Shown here: positions 29,386 to 42,437 of the stretch, one piece after another
Numbering within the stretch: position 1 is the stretch's first letter
Layout of the letters: the number at the start of each line of letters is the position of its first letter
DNA from: Candidatus Aminicenantes bacterium JdFR-78
Lineage (GTDB): Bacteria; Acidobacteriota; Aminicenantia; JdFR-78
DNA: 62,740 nt
NCBI GenBank assembly: GCA_002010665.1
Contig: MTON01000024.1
Location: 206,072-268,811 of the forward strand
Reading direction: 5' to 3'
Notes under the pieces: model-generated
Database searches by the model: none
What the model saw: the letters and a program-made list of their open reading frames with translations, nothing else
Told to the model about the DNA's origin: nothing
Translations under genes and position numbers: made by a program

Positions 29386-30651
29386 TTACTGAACCCTACC
29401 TTTAATTATAGCTTCTTTCAATAAAAAGTCAACCGTCTTTCTAATCAGTAAATTATTTTTCAAATCCTCCTTTCTGTCATTCTCTTCCATTTCCCTTTTC
29501 ATCACACTATATGGAACATTATTTATTTCTGCTAATTTTTTTATTTCTTCCTCGATCTCCTCTTCTTTTACCTCAATATTTTCTTTTTTAGCAATTTTTC
29601 TAAGAATCAAATAATGCTTAACTCTTTTTTCTGCTTCTGGTTTTAATTTTGCAAAAAGTTCTTTTCTCTGATCCTCGTTCAATCTATTAAACTCTTCTCT
29701 TCTTACCATTGCCATGATCTGTGCATCCACAAGAGTTTTTGGAACTTCAAAATTTGTTTTTTTGGAAATTTTCTCCAATATTTTTTCCACCATTTCCTCT
29801 CTCTGAATCCTCTCTTTTTCCTCCTTTATTTTCTCCTTAATATCTTTTTTCAGCTCATTCAAATTATTATACTCTCCTACGCTTTTAGCAAAGTCATCAT
29901 TAACTTCTGGAAGTTTTCTTTCTTTTATGCTTAAAACCTTTATATGATACTCTACTTTTTTACCTGCTAATTTTGAATCATTATAATTATTAGGAAAATT
30001 TATTATAAAACTTTTCTCCTCATTTATCTTCATACCAATAAGATTTTCGTTCAAAACTGGTTCATTCGAAGAATGACCAGCTATAACAGTTAGTTTTTCA
30101 GGGGATAATTCTTTATTTTCATTTAAATATTTACCTTTAATTTCAATAATCACATAATCTCCTTTTTCAACAATCTTTCTCTTTGAAGGAACGAATTCTG
30201 CAAACCTTTCCTGTAAACTTTTTAAGTAGTTATCAATTTCTTTGTTCTTCACATCAACCTTCTTTTTTTCTACTTCTATGCCTTTATAATTTTCCACATC
30301 AAAATCAGGAAGAATCTCGAAAAGAACAGAAAAAGTAAGAGGCTTTCCATGTTCATAATTAATTTCTTTTACCACAGGTGAATTAAGAGGATTTATTTTC
30401 TTTTCCTTAAATACTTCATTTATAATTTCTGGTATAAGTTCATTAATCAAATCATTTTTTATTTCTTCTTTATATAGTCTTTCAATTAAATCCTTTGGCG
30501 CTTTCCCAGGTCTAAAACCCTTAATTTTAACTCGATTAATATATTGTTTTATAATCTTTTCTTTTTTAGACTCGACCCTGTGGTGAGGAACTTCAATTTC
30601 TAGTAATTTCTGACACTGACTAATTTCTTTTAGGTTGCTTGTTATATTCAT
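29386..30651 (-). CDS. tig: Trigger factor (ribosome-associated chaperone)
   Basis: The 421-aa protein has the N-terminal ribosome-binding domain with the signature GFRPGKAPKDLI, an FKBP-like middle domain (about 160-240) and a long lysine/glutamate-rich helical C-terminal arm. Pairing with clpP and clpX is the common bacterial arrangement. The start is ATG 30651; an in-frame TTG nine bases upstream is less likely. No Shine-Dalgarno is visible and tRNA-Leu ends only 25 nt upstream, so translation may rely on the processed tRNA junction. Confidence 0.93.
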   Translation of the reverse strand: MNITSNLKEISQCQKLLEIEVPHHRVESKKEKIIKQYINRVKIKGFRPGKAPKDLIERLYKEEIKNDLINELIPEIINEVFKEKKINPLNSPVVKEINYEHGKPLTFSVLFEILPDFDVENYKGIEVEKKKVDVKNKEIDNYLKSLQERFAEFVPSKRKIVEKGDYVIIEIKGKYLNENKELSPEKLTVIAGHSSNEPVLNENLIGMKINEEKSFIINFPNNYNDSKLAGKKVEYHIKVLSIKERKLPEVNDDFAKSVGEYNNLNELKKDIKEKIKEEKERIQREEMVEKILEKISKKTNFEVPKTLVDAQIMAMVRREEFNRLNEDQRKELFAKLKPEAEKRVKHYLILRKIAKKENIEVKEEEIEEEIKKLAEINNVPYSVMKREMEENDRKEDLKNNLLIRKTVDFLLKEAIIKGRVQ

Positions 30652-30676
30652 AATAATCAATTAATTTATAATTTTA

Positions 30677-30761
30677 TGGGCAGAGCGGGACTCGAACCCG
30701 CAATCCTTTAAAAGGAACTAGGTCCTAAGCCTAGCGCGTATACCAATTCCGCCATCTGCCC
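30677..30761 (-). tRNA. tRNA-Leu (anticodon UAG)
   Basis: An 85-nt class II tRNA. The acceptor arm GGGCAGA pairs with TCTGCCC, and the discriminator is A. The anticodon stem CTAGG/CCTAG encloses the loop CTTAGGA with anticodon TAG. A long variable arm and the T arm GCGGG-TTCGAGT-CCCGC complete it. The 3' CCA is not encoded, so it must be added enzymatically. It lies inside the tig-clpP-clpX-lon transcript. Confidence 0.96.
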
Positions 30762-30802
30762 ATTTTTATTTTGAATCGGATTGGAAAATAGTCTTAGATA
30801 AT

Positions 30803-30831
30803 TTTTTAACATTTCTTAAAGACATTGTCAA
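30803..30831 (-). promoter_or_regulatory. Sigma70-like promoter for tRNA-Leu and the tig-clpPX-lon operon
   Basis: On the minus strand, a consensus TTGACA, 17 nt and TAAAAA. The start would be about 35 nt before the mature tRNA 5' end. It is the only strong -35 box between the TPR gene and tig. Confidence 0.45.
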
Positions 30832-30847
30832 ATTTAAAAGTGACTCT

Positions 30848-32662
30848 CTATCTGGAAATTAATTCATAAAGTTTTTGGGCTAATCTGGGATTTAAATTTC
30901 TCAAAATTCTATATTCATCCATAGCACTTAATCTATCTCTTAAATTAAAATATGCTATTCCAAGATTATAATGAGCAAGAGCATGATCAGGTTTTAACTT
31001 GACTGCCCTTTCAAGAGGTGGAAGTGCGCTCTCAAACTGCCTCAGGGCTACGTAACATGTCCCAAGATTGTAATATCCTTCTGGATCATTGGGATTCAAT
31101 TTTATATATTGTTTAAATATGTTTATGGCAGACTCATACCGCCCTATTTTGAAATAAACTATTCCTAAATTGTAATAAGCTAATGCATAGTTTGGATCTA
31201 AAGCAATAACCTGATTAAAAACACCAATTGCTTTATCATAATCCTTTAATTTCACATATTCAACACCAAGATTATAATAGGAGGCAGGATTATATGGATT
31301 CTTTATTATTAACTGTTTAGCAGCCTCAACTGCCTTCTCATACTGACCTGCTCTGTCATATAATTTAACCAATTGACCATAATAAGCTTCTGCTCCTTCT
31401 GGATTTAATTTAATGAGCTCATTATATAATTGAGAAGCTTTTTCAAATTGATCCAATTTGTCATAAGATAAAGCAAGATAATAATTAACTTCAAAATTTT
31501 CAGGTCTTATCTCTCTTGCTTTTTCTAAGAATTTAATCGCATTTTCTGGTTTATTCATCTTATAATAAATCTTTCCAATTCTAGTATAGATATATAAATC
31601 AGTTGAAGGCTCAGGATTTAGTTCAAGGAATTTTAAATATGCTGTTAATGCTTTACTGTCTTCTCTTAGTTCTTCATAAGCCACTCCAAGATTATAATAA
31701 GCATCTACCAGATTTGGATTAAGAGAGATTGCCTTTTCCAGTGCTGTAATAGCCTTTTCATATTGTCTTAATTTAATATAAGATATTCCAAGTCCATAAT
31801 GGATTTCTGGAGAATAAGCAAATTTATCTTTCACTTGCTCATAAATTTCAACTGCCCTTTCATCCATTCCCAATTTGCTATAAATCAATCCTAATTTCGC
31901 AATATTGACATCTTCAGGCGAACTCACAAGTAATCTCTCTAAATATGTTCTAGCTTTTGCAAAATCACCTGCCAAATAATAACAAATTCCTATTAATAGC
32001 ATTCCTTCTGGACAGGTCCTATAATCTATTTTCTCAAAAGCTGCCAAAGGAGAAGGTTTAACATTCTTTATTAGATTAAGAGAATATACTGTTGGAATAA
32101 TTACATTTATCCCTTCAACCAGAGGAGTGGAAAGCCCAATTACCCTTCCCTGATTATTGAAAATTGGAGAGCCAGCGTAATTCATTATAGGAATATCAAT
32201 TATAAAGAATTTCCTTCCTCCTTCAAGTTCCTCTACCCTCAGAATGCTACCTTCAATAACATTTTCTCTGTTCAACAAATAAATTCTTTGACCAGCAGGA
32301 AATTCTTCGGAATAATCCATCAGAACCATAGGTAGATCATTTCCTTTAATTTTAATAATAGCTAAATCCATTTTTTTATCTATATCAATAACCCCCTCGA
32401 AATCCTTCTTTTTACCATTAACTTCAACTATTAAAGATGTAGCATTTGAAATTAGATGGTAATTGGTGAGTATCATTCCATTTTCTGAGACAAGAATGCC
32501 ATACCCCGTTTCCACAACATTTCCATATGGATTCAGCGATTTTATTACAGCCAGTGCTTTTTTATTTTCCTTATATATTCTCTTCGCAATTTCCTGGGGA
32601 TAAATATATCCAAAAATAAAAATTAAAGAAATCAAAATTATTAAAATTTTGTTTCTTTTCAT
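30848..32662 (-). CDS. Exported trypsin/HtrA-like pseudoprotease fused to about 11 TPRs
   Basis: The 604-aa product has a signal peptide (residues 5-22), a chymotrypsin-fold domain (about 30-190) and then about eleven TPRs (about 215-600; repeats beginning YYNLG occur several times). In the protease domain, H69 sits in TNYHLIS and D99 in KMDLAIIK, as in HtrA/DegP. The GNSGGP box reads NYAGSP, so alanine 163 replaces the catalytic serine. The fold seems kept and catalysis lost. It probably works as a periplasmic binding scaffold. GGGAGGAAGG precedes the ATG, and a 7-bp hairpin lies in its leader. Confidence 0.85.
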   Translation of the reverse strand: MKRNKILIILISLIFIFGYIYPQEIAKRIYKENKKALAVIKSLNPYGNVVETGYGILVSENGMILTNYHLISNATSLIVEVNGKKKDFEGVIDIDKKMDLAIIKIKGNDLPMVLMDYSEEFPAGQRIYLLNRENVIEGSILRVEELEGGRKFFIIDIPIMNYAGSPIFNNQGRVIGLSTPLVEGINVIIPTVYSLNLIKNVKPSPLAAFEKIDYRTCPEGMLLIGICYYLAGDFAKARTYLERLLVSSPEDVNIAKLGLIYSKLGMDERAVEIYEQVKDKFAYSPEIHYGLGISYIKLRQYEKAITALEKAISLNPNLVDAYYNLGVAYEELREDSKALTAYLKFLELNPEPSTDLYIYTRIGKIYYKMNKPENAIKFLEKAREIRPENFEVNYYLALSYDKLDQFEKASQLYNELIKLNPEGAEAYYGQLVKLYDRAGQYEKAVEAAKQLIIKNPYNPASYYNLGVEYVKLKDYDKAIGVFNQVIALDPNYALAYYNLGIVYFKIGRYESAINIFKQYIKLNPNDPEGYYNLGTCYVALRQFESALPPLERAVKLKPDHALAHYNLGIAYFNLRDRLSAMDEYRILRNLNPRLAQKLYELISR

Positions 32663-32681
32663 TACCTTCCTCCCTCTTTAT

Positions 32682-32703
32682 AGGTTGAAAAAAACATCAA
32701 CCT
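32682..32703 (-). promoter_or_regulatory. Hairpin in the leader of the pseudoprotease-TPR mRNA
   Basis: Arms AGGTTGA and TCAACCT (7 bp, 8-nt A-rich loop) lie between the promoter and the Shine-Dalgarno. There is no U-tract, so it is not a terminator. A 5' stabilising stem or protein site is possible. Confidence 0.35.
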
Positions 32704-32737
32704 TTAAATTCCGCTTTTCAGGGAAAGTTCGTTTAAT

Positions 32738-32766
32738 AATTTAATGACTATTTTAAAAAATGTCAA
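32738..32766 (-). promoter_or_regulatory. Sigma70-like promoter of the pseudoprotease-TPR gene
   Basis: On the minus strand, consensus TTGACA, 17 nt and TAAATT. The leader would be about 70 nt. It is back to back with the promoter of the GT87-like gene. Confidence 0.55.
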
Positions 32767-32776
32767 TATTTTAAAA

Positions 32777-32805
32777 TTGACAAACAAGATTTTTTAAGTT
32801 AGTTT
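32777..32805 (+). promoter_or_regulatory. Promoter of the GT87-like gene, probably leaderless
   Basis: Consensus TTGACA, 17 nt and TAGTTT end 10 nt before ATG 32816, with no Shine-Dalgarno between. This also argues against the in-frame TTG at 32804, which lies in the -10 box. Confidence 0.5.
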
Positions 32806-32815
32806 GAAATTCAAA

Positions 32816-33952
32816 ATGGGTAAAAATATTAAAAAAGCAGTCCTCATTGCAATGATTTTGCTATTATTATTCCCCCTTTTTGAATTCAAAATTCGTCATA
32901 ATATGGTGGATTTTGAGGTCTGTTACAAAGCAGGGAAAAGATTTATAAAAGGAGAAATTTTATACCAGTTGGAAGACGGACACTATCAATTCAAATATCC
33001 TCCCTTTTACTCCTTTATTGTTACTCCTATATCAATATTTCCATTATATTTTGCTAAATTAATTTGGTATTATTTGATTCTAATATTCATATTTTTCATT
33101 TTCTATTTCTCATATACTTTGATACCGGGAAATGAAAAAAAATGGGAAGTCTTAATTATTCCAACTTTATTAATCTTGGCGAAATTTTATGGAAGAGAAC
33201 TTGATTTAGGACAAGCCAATGCTTTTCTCGTATTTTTAATTTTAACATCAATTTACTACACAATTAAAGGAAAAGAAAAAATTGCTGGAATTTCTCTTGG
33301 ACTTGCTTCTGCTGTGAAACCATATGCATTGATATTCTTCCCTTATTTTCTTTTTAGAAAAAAATTCAAGATTTTTTTCATAAGCTCTGTTTTTTTTATT
33401 TTTGCATTACTCTTTCCTTCAATTCGATATGGATGGCAGGGAAATATTGAATTATTAAAGAAATGGCAGTATACATTGTCTCTTTCAACTCCAAAATTAT
33501 TTAATTCTCAAGACAATGTTTCATTTTTTGGATTTTTTTCGAAATTAATTTTCCAAGATAGAATAGATCTGATTTATATAAGCTCCCTGATATCTATAAT
33601 TACATTCTTTGTACTTTTCATTCTTATTGCAAGAAGAAAAATTAATAGAATTACCTTTCTCTTGGATTGTTCCATTTTACTTATTTATATCCCTCTTTTT
33701 TCTCCTCTTGGATGGGATTATATATTCCTAACCTCAACACTTGGAATTATGCTTTTGATTTACAAGATAAACCAATTCTCTATTCCTTTTAGATATTTTT
33801 TAATTCTCAATTTTATAATGATCGGTGCTACTCTTTATGATATAATGGGACGGCAACTTTATTCTAAGTTCATGCAGTTGTCAATTTTAACTATTAATTT
33901 TTTAATAATTATTATATATCTGGCTATTTTAAGAATTAAAAATTCTGATTGA
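32816..33952 (+). CDS. Polytopic glycosyltransferase, GT87/DUF2029-like
   Basis: The 378-aa membrane protein has 8-10 hydrophobic segments and the GT87 (mannosyltransferase/arabinofuranosyltransferase-C-like) pattern. After the first helix come VDFEVCYKAGKRFIKGE, LYQ and then FKYPPFYSFIVTPIS, with an LGQANAFLVFL helix near 130 and ASAVKPYALIFFP near 155. Such enzymes use polyprenyl-phosphate sugars at the outer face of the inner membrane. The acceptor is unknown. Confidence 0.75.
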   Translation: MGKNIKKAVLIAMILLLLFPLFEFKIRHNMVDFEVCYKAGKRFIKGEILYQLEDGHYQFKYPPFYSFIVTPISIFPLYFAKLIWYYLILIFIFFIFYFSYTLIPGNEKKWEVLIIPTLLILAKFYGRELDLGQANAFLVFLILTSIYYTIKGKEKIAGISLGLASAVKPYALIFFPYFLFRKKFKIFFISSVFFIFALLFPSIRYGWQGNIELLKKWQYTLSLSTPKLFNSQDNVSFFGFFSKLIFQDRIDLIYISSLISIITFFVLFILIARRKINRITFLLDCSILLIYIPLFSPLGWDYIFLTSTLGIMLLIYKINQFSIPFRYFLILNFIMIGATLYDIMGRQLYSKFMQLSILTINFLIIIIYLAILRIKNSD

Positions 33953-33977
33953 CTTTGAAATAAGCTTTTCTTATTAT
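33949..33977 (+). promoter_or_regulatory. Promoter of the DUF2085 gene, probably leaderless
   Basis: TTGACT overlaps the stop of the GT87-like gene; 17 nt later TATTAT ends 7 nt before ATG 33985. No Shine-Dalgarno fits into that gap. Confidence 0.5.
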
Positions 33978-33984
33978 AAGAAAA

Positions 33985-34491
33985 ATGAAAAAATTATCTT
34001 ATTTTTCAGTTCTAAGTATTACTTTTATGTGTGTAACTCTTATTTTCCTTGCACCTATTCTTGTATATTTCAAAAGCAAGTATGGATTTTTAATATATTT
34101 TATTTTCTCCCCTTTATGCCATCAAATATCCGAGAGAAGTTTCCATATATTTGGATTTCAATTAGCAGTTTGCTCTAGGTGTACAGGTATTTATCTTGGA
34201 TTGTTTATTGGAACTATTCTCTATCCCCTTATTTTTTCTATAAAAAGACAAAGAATTCCTTCTTTTAAACTTTTTATTTTATTTTCTTTTCCCATGGGCT
34301 TAGATGTCATTGGAAATATTTTAAATTTATGGATTTCTTCTGGTATAATTCGATTTTTAACTGGATTTATTTTTGGACTTCTCCTCCCTTTTTATTTAAT
34401 ACCTGGAATAATGGATCTTGCAGAAATAAAATTTAATTTTAATAAAAATTTTATAAAAATAGAAAATGAAAATAAAATTTCCAATTACTAA
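33985..34491 (+). CDS. DUF2085 membrane protein
   Basis: The 168-aa protein has four hydrophobic helices and the DUF2085 signature FSPLCHQISERSFHIFG, then AVCSRCTGIYLGL. The conserved Cys/His residues suggest a metal or redox site, but the family has no proven function. It sits in a run of small membrane-protein genes. Confidence 0.85.
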   Translation: MKKLSYFSVLSITFMCVTLIFLAPILVYFKSKYGFLIYFIFSPLCHQISERSFHIFGFQLAVCSRCTGIYLGLFIGTILYPLIFSIKRQRIPSFKLFILFSFPMGLDVIGNILNLWISSGIIRFLTGFIFGLLLPFYLIPGIMDLAEIKFNFNKNFIKIENENKISNY

Positions 34492-34521
34492 TTTCAAATT
34501 TCCAAATTTGGGAGGATAGGA

Positions 34522-35046
34522 ATGAATAATCAAAAACCTGATATTTTTAAACCAGCTTTAATAGGAGGAGTAGTTATAGGTTTATTGTCAGGACTCCCTG
34601 TTATTCAGCTCGGAAATTGCTTCTGCTGTCTATGGGTACTTGTAGGAGCTGCACTCTCAGCCTACCTTCTATCAAAAGAATCTCCTGTAAAGGTAAAGGG
34701 AGGTGACGGAGCAATTGTTGGAATGTTTGCTGGAATTATAGGAGCGATAATCTCTTCTTTAATAAATTTACCATTTCGTGCACTTAACCAGCAAATAGTT
34801 GCGCGTGTTTTAGAAAGACTCCCTGAATATGGAGGTGAGTTTCCCCAAGATATGGACTTGTGGTTAAAGAGAGGAGCTGAATTTTCATTACCAATGTTTA
34901 TGTTTGGTTTAGTTATATCTGTTATAATCTATGCGCTTTTCGGCGCACTGGGAGGTATTATTGGAGTTTCCTTATTTGGCAAGAAAAAAGCTCCTGAAGA
35001 AACTCCTCCTCAGGTTTCTTCGCAAGAACCTAAAGAAGAAAAGTAA
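34522..35046 (+). CDS. Small four-helix membrane protein, unknown function
   Basis: The 174-aa protein begins after GGGAGGATAGG. It has about four transmembrane segments (about 10-30, 33-50, 66-86, 122-152), a CFCC cluster near 34-37 between the first two, and a charged proline-rich C-terminal tail (KKAPEETPPQ). I do not recognise the family. The stop is 3 nt from the lipid kinase start, so the two are co-transcribed. Confidence 0.7.
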   Translation: MNNQKPDIFKPALIGGVVIGLLSGLPVIQLGNCFCCLWVLVGAALSAYLLSKESPVKVKGGDGAIVGMFAGIIGAIISSLINLPFRALNQQIVARVLERLPEYGGEFPQDMDLWLKRGAEFSLPMFMFGLVISVIIYALFGALGGIIGVSLFGKKKAPEETPPQVSSQEPKEEK

Positions 35047-35049
35047 AAA

Positions 35050-36006
35050 ATGATATTAATTAAAACCTTTTCGAAGTTTAAAACAAGGATAATAGTAAAC
35101 CCTCAATCAGATAGGGGGAAAACTGCTACTCGATGGGAAAGGATAAAAGAAGCTTTAAAACATTATATAAAAGAATTTAAATATGAATTTACTGAGAAAC
35201 CCCTCCAGGCAATAGAACTCACAAGAGAATCAATAAAAGAGGGTTTTAATTTTATAGTTGGAGTTGGTGGAGATGGCACCTTAAACGAGATCGCTAATGG
35301 TTTTTTTGAAGAAAATAAAATAATTAACCCTGAAGCTAAACTTGGTATAATTCCATCTGGAACAGGGTGTGATTTTATAAAAAGTCTTAAAATTCCAAAA
35401 AAAATAAAAAATGCTCTTGAAATAATCAAAAATGGGAGTCCTTTCTTAATTGATATAGGAAAAGCGGTTTTCAGAGACTTTTCTGGTAGAAAAATGGAAC
35501 GTTACTTTATAAATGTTGCAGATTTTGGATTAGGTGGTGAAGTAGTAAAAAGAGTAAATGAGAAAAGAATGGAAAGAAAGACAAGCTCGTATTTGAAAGA
35601 ACTTATATTAACAATGGTCAAATATAAGAATAAGAGATTGAAAATATCAGTAGATGGAAAAGAATTACCAGAAGATGAGTATTTAGTTGGTGCTATTGCA
35701 AATGGAAAAATATTTGGTGGTGGCATGAAAATCGCTCCAGGGGCAAGCTTAAATGACGGTCTTTTTGATTTTGTAGTAATAAGAGGATTTACATTTTTAG
35801 AATTTTTAAGACACGGATGGAAAGTTTTCTTTGGGACACATCTAAAACATCCAAAAGCTAAATTAATTAGAGGAAAAAGAATTAAAGTTGAATGCATGGA
35901 AGAAGAGAAAGTTTTGTTGGAATTGGATGGCGAACAACCTGGAATTTTACCAGCAGAATTCGAAATTATTCCTCTGAGTTTAAAGGTTCAGGCTTCATCT
36001 TTTTAA
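35050..36006 (+). CDS. Diacylglycerol/lipid kinase family protein (YegS/BmrU-like)
   Basis: The 318-aa protein has IIVNPQSDRGK, the nucleotide-binding GVGGDGTLNEIANG near 75, IPSGTGCDF near 100 and the C-terminal beta-sandwich with FGGGMKIAPGASLNDGLFD near 222, as in the DAGK_cat family. It likely phosphorylates a membrane lipid such as diacylglycerol or undecaprenol. It meets the lytic transglycosylase gene tail to tail after 9 nt. Confidence 0.9.
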   Translation: MILIKTFSKFKTRIIVNPQSDRGKTATRWERIKEALKHYIKEFKYEFTEKPLQAIELTRESIKEGFNFIVGVGGDGTLNEIANGFFEENKIINPEAKLGIIPSGTGCDFIKSLKIPKKIKNALEIIKNGSPFLIDIGKAVFRDFSGRKMERYFINVADFGLGGEVVKRVNEKRMERKTSSYLKELILTMVKYKNKRLKISVDGKELPEDEYLVGAIANGKIFGGGMKIAPGASLNDGLFDFVVIRGFTFLEFLRHGWKVFFGTHLKHPKAKLIRGKRIKVECMEEEKVLLELDGEQPGILPAEFEIIPLSLKVQASSF

Positions 36007-36015
36007 AAAATCTGA

Positions 36016-40485
<4,470 letters not shown>

Positions 40486-40499
40486 TTATATCACCACCT

Positions 40500-41423
40500 T
40501 TATATATAAGTTAACCAGTTATACTTATCCTCCCTTTCTCCATTTATATATGCAAAAAATTCCTTTTGCAATCTTTCTGTTATCTTTCCTCTTTTTCCAT
40601 TGCCTATGATTATTTTATCAATGGAGCGAACTGGAGTAATTTCTGCTGCAGAGCCCGTGAAGAAAACTTCATCTGCAATATAAAGAGCTTCCCTCGGTAT
40701 TGTATCTTCTTTTACAACCAGACCTATGTCCTGAGCCAGTTTAATAACTGTATCTCTTGTAATCCCTGGAAGTATGGAAGAGGAAAGTGGAGGAGTGTAG
40801 AGAATTCCATTTTTTACTATAAAAATATTTTCTCCACTACCTTCACTTACATGTCCCCTTACATTTAGGGCAATCCCTTCACTATATCCATCTATTATTG
40901 CCTCCATTTTAATTAATTGGGAATTCATATAATTTGCTCCTGCTTTGGCAAGGGCTGGAAAAGTATTAGGCGCCATTCTTTGCCAAGAAGAAACCTTTAC
41001 ATCCACTCCCTTTTCAAGAGCCTCTTCTCCCAAATATTTTCCCCAATCCAGTACAAGAATTGCAGCTTCCACTGGATTTGGAAAAGGATTTACTCCAAGT
41101 GAATTCATTCCTCTATATACTATTGGTCTTATATAGCAGGATTTCTTATTATTTGCTTTAACAGTTTCAATAATAGCCTTTTCGAATTCTTCTTTTGAAT
41201 AAGGAATCTCCATTCTGTAAATTTTACAGGAATTATAAAGACGTTCAACATGGTCACGCAATCGAAAAATCGCCACTCCTTTGGGTGTATCATAGGCTCT
41301 CATCCCTTCGAAAATTGAAGTTCCATAATGAATAACATGGGAAGCTATATGAATTTTTGCATCTTCCCAAGGAATTAATTTCCCATTCATCCAAACCTTT
41401 CCTTTTTCTTTGGATATCCCCAT
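40500..41423 (-). CDS. ilvE: Branched-chain amino acid aminotransferase
   Basis: The 307-aa fold-type IV PLP enzyme interconverts Val/Leu/Ile with their 2-oxoacids. Features are HYGTSIFEGMRAY, the PLP lysine K160 in LAKAGANYMNS, GYSEGIALNVRGHVSEGSGENIF near 180 and FFTGSAAEITPV near 255. AAAGGAG precedes the ATG. With the acyl-CoA dehydrogenase and the methylmalonyl-CoA genes elsewhere in the window it may serve catabolism rather than synthesis. Confidence 0.94.
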   Translation of the reverse strand: MGISKEKGKVWMNGKLIPWEDAKIHIASHVIHYGTSIFEGMRAYDTPKGVAIFRLRDHVERLYNSCKIYRMEIPYSKEEFEKAIIETVKANNKKSCYIRPIVYRGMNSLGVNPFPNPVEAAILVLDWGKYLGEEALEKGVDVKVSSWQRMAPNTFPALAKAGANYMNSQLIKMEAIIDGYSEGIALNVRGHVSEGSGENIFIVKNGILYTPPLSSSILPGITRDTVIKLAQDIGLVVKEDTIPREALYIADEVFFTGSAAEITPVRSIDKIIIGNGKRGKITERLQKEFFAYINGEREDKYNWLTYI

Positions 41424-41469
41424 TTTGTATTACTCCTTTTTTAATTTAAATTATTAATACGGTAAAATA

Positions 41470-41498
41470 ATCTTACTTGAAAATGGAGGAATAGTCAA
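41470..41498 (-). promoter_or_regulatory. Sigma70-like promoter for ilvE-pilT-alaS-slt
   Basis: On the minus strand, TTGACT, 17 nt and TAAGAT. The -35 box overlaps the last bases of the kinase gene, and the leader to ilvE is about 40 nt with its own Shine-Dalgarno. Confidence 0.5.
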
Positions 41499-42433
41499 AT
41501 TTTCTCACCACATTTAGGGCATCTCTTAACTTTAGGAGGAAGGGGCTGTCTACAATTCCAGCATATTTCATCCTTTCTTCTTTCCCTTGCCCTTATTCTT
41601 TCTCGGATATTTTCAAGTTCTAAATCATAATCTGGAGTTTCTTTGTATTTCTCAATTTCTCTAATTATATGAGAAGCCTTCTTATACCTATTCTCTATTT
41701 TTACTTCGAGGCACTTCATTATGATATCATTAATTTCTTTTGGAATACTTGAATTTTTAAGTTTAGGTGGTGTTATTTCGCCTTTCTCTGCTTTCTCCAA
41801 GATTTTAAATGGATCAGAATCATATATAGGAGGATGTCCTACCAACATTTCATAAAATATACAACCTATTGAATAAATATCAGAAGCATAGGTTGCCTTT
41901 CCCTTAAATTGTTCAGGAGCCATATAAGGTGGAGACCCAATACGGGTTGATGCATATTGAATATTTTCAAGCCATGTAGATGTCCCGAAATCTGTTATTT
42001 TTAAAACTCCTTTTTCAGAAATTATAATATTGGAAGGTCTTAAATCCCTGTGAATTATTTTATGATTGTGAGCATGGTCAACAGCAAAACAAATCTGTTT
42101 TATATAATCAATTGCTGTCTTTAAATCAAGGATTTTTTCCCTTTCCAGAATTTTCTCAAGGGTTTCTCCTTTAACATATTCCATAACCATAAAAAAAATG
42201 GAACCCTGTTTTTCTGCAGTTATTAATTGAACTACATTTGGATGATTCAATACCGCCTGCAACCGAGGTTCTTTTAAAAGTTTAAACAAATCCTTGGATT
42301 GTTTATGTGGAATCTTAAGGGCAACTTTTTTGTTCAGCCAGGTATCCTTTGCTAAATATACAGTGCCAAAACCTCCGCTCCCAAGAGCCCTTATTATTTC
42401 ATATTTACCTATTTTTTCTCCCTTTAAAAACAT
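41495..42433 (-). CDS. Hanks-type Ser/Thr protein kinase with C-terminal zinc ribbon
   Basis: The 312-aa soluble kinase has a glycine loop LGSGGFGTVYLAKD (18-30), the ATP-anchoring K40, the catalytic loop HRDLRPSN with D130 (R132 replaces the usual Lys), DFG with D148, and PPYMAPEQ. A zinc ribbon with CWNC and CPKC ends the protein (about 288-310). There is no membrane segment and no PASTA domain. It is the last gene of hrcA-grpE-dnaK-dnaJ-rsmE, which suggests a stress link, and starts 4 nt after rsmE. Confidence 0.9.
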   Translation of the reverse strand: MFLKGEKIGKYEIIRALGSGGFGTVYLAKDTWLNKKVALKIPHKQSKDLFKLLKEPRLQAVLNHPNVVQLITAEKQGSIFFMVMEYVKGETLEKILEREKILDLKTAIDYIKQICFAVDHAHNHKIIHRDLRPSNIIISEKGVLKITDFGTSTWLENIQYASTRIGSPPYMAPEQFKGKATYASDIYSIGCIFYEMLVGHPPIYDSDPFKILEKAEKGEITPPKLKNSSIPKEINDIIMKCLEVKIENRYKKASHIIREIEKYKETPDYDLELENIRERIRARERRKDEICWNCRQPLPPKVKRCPKCGEKI

Positions 42434-42437
42434 TTTT

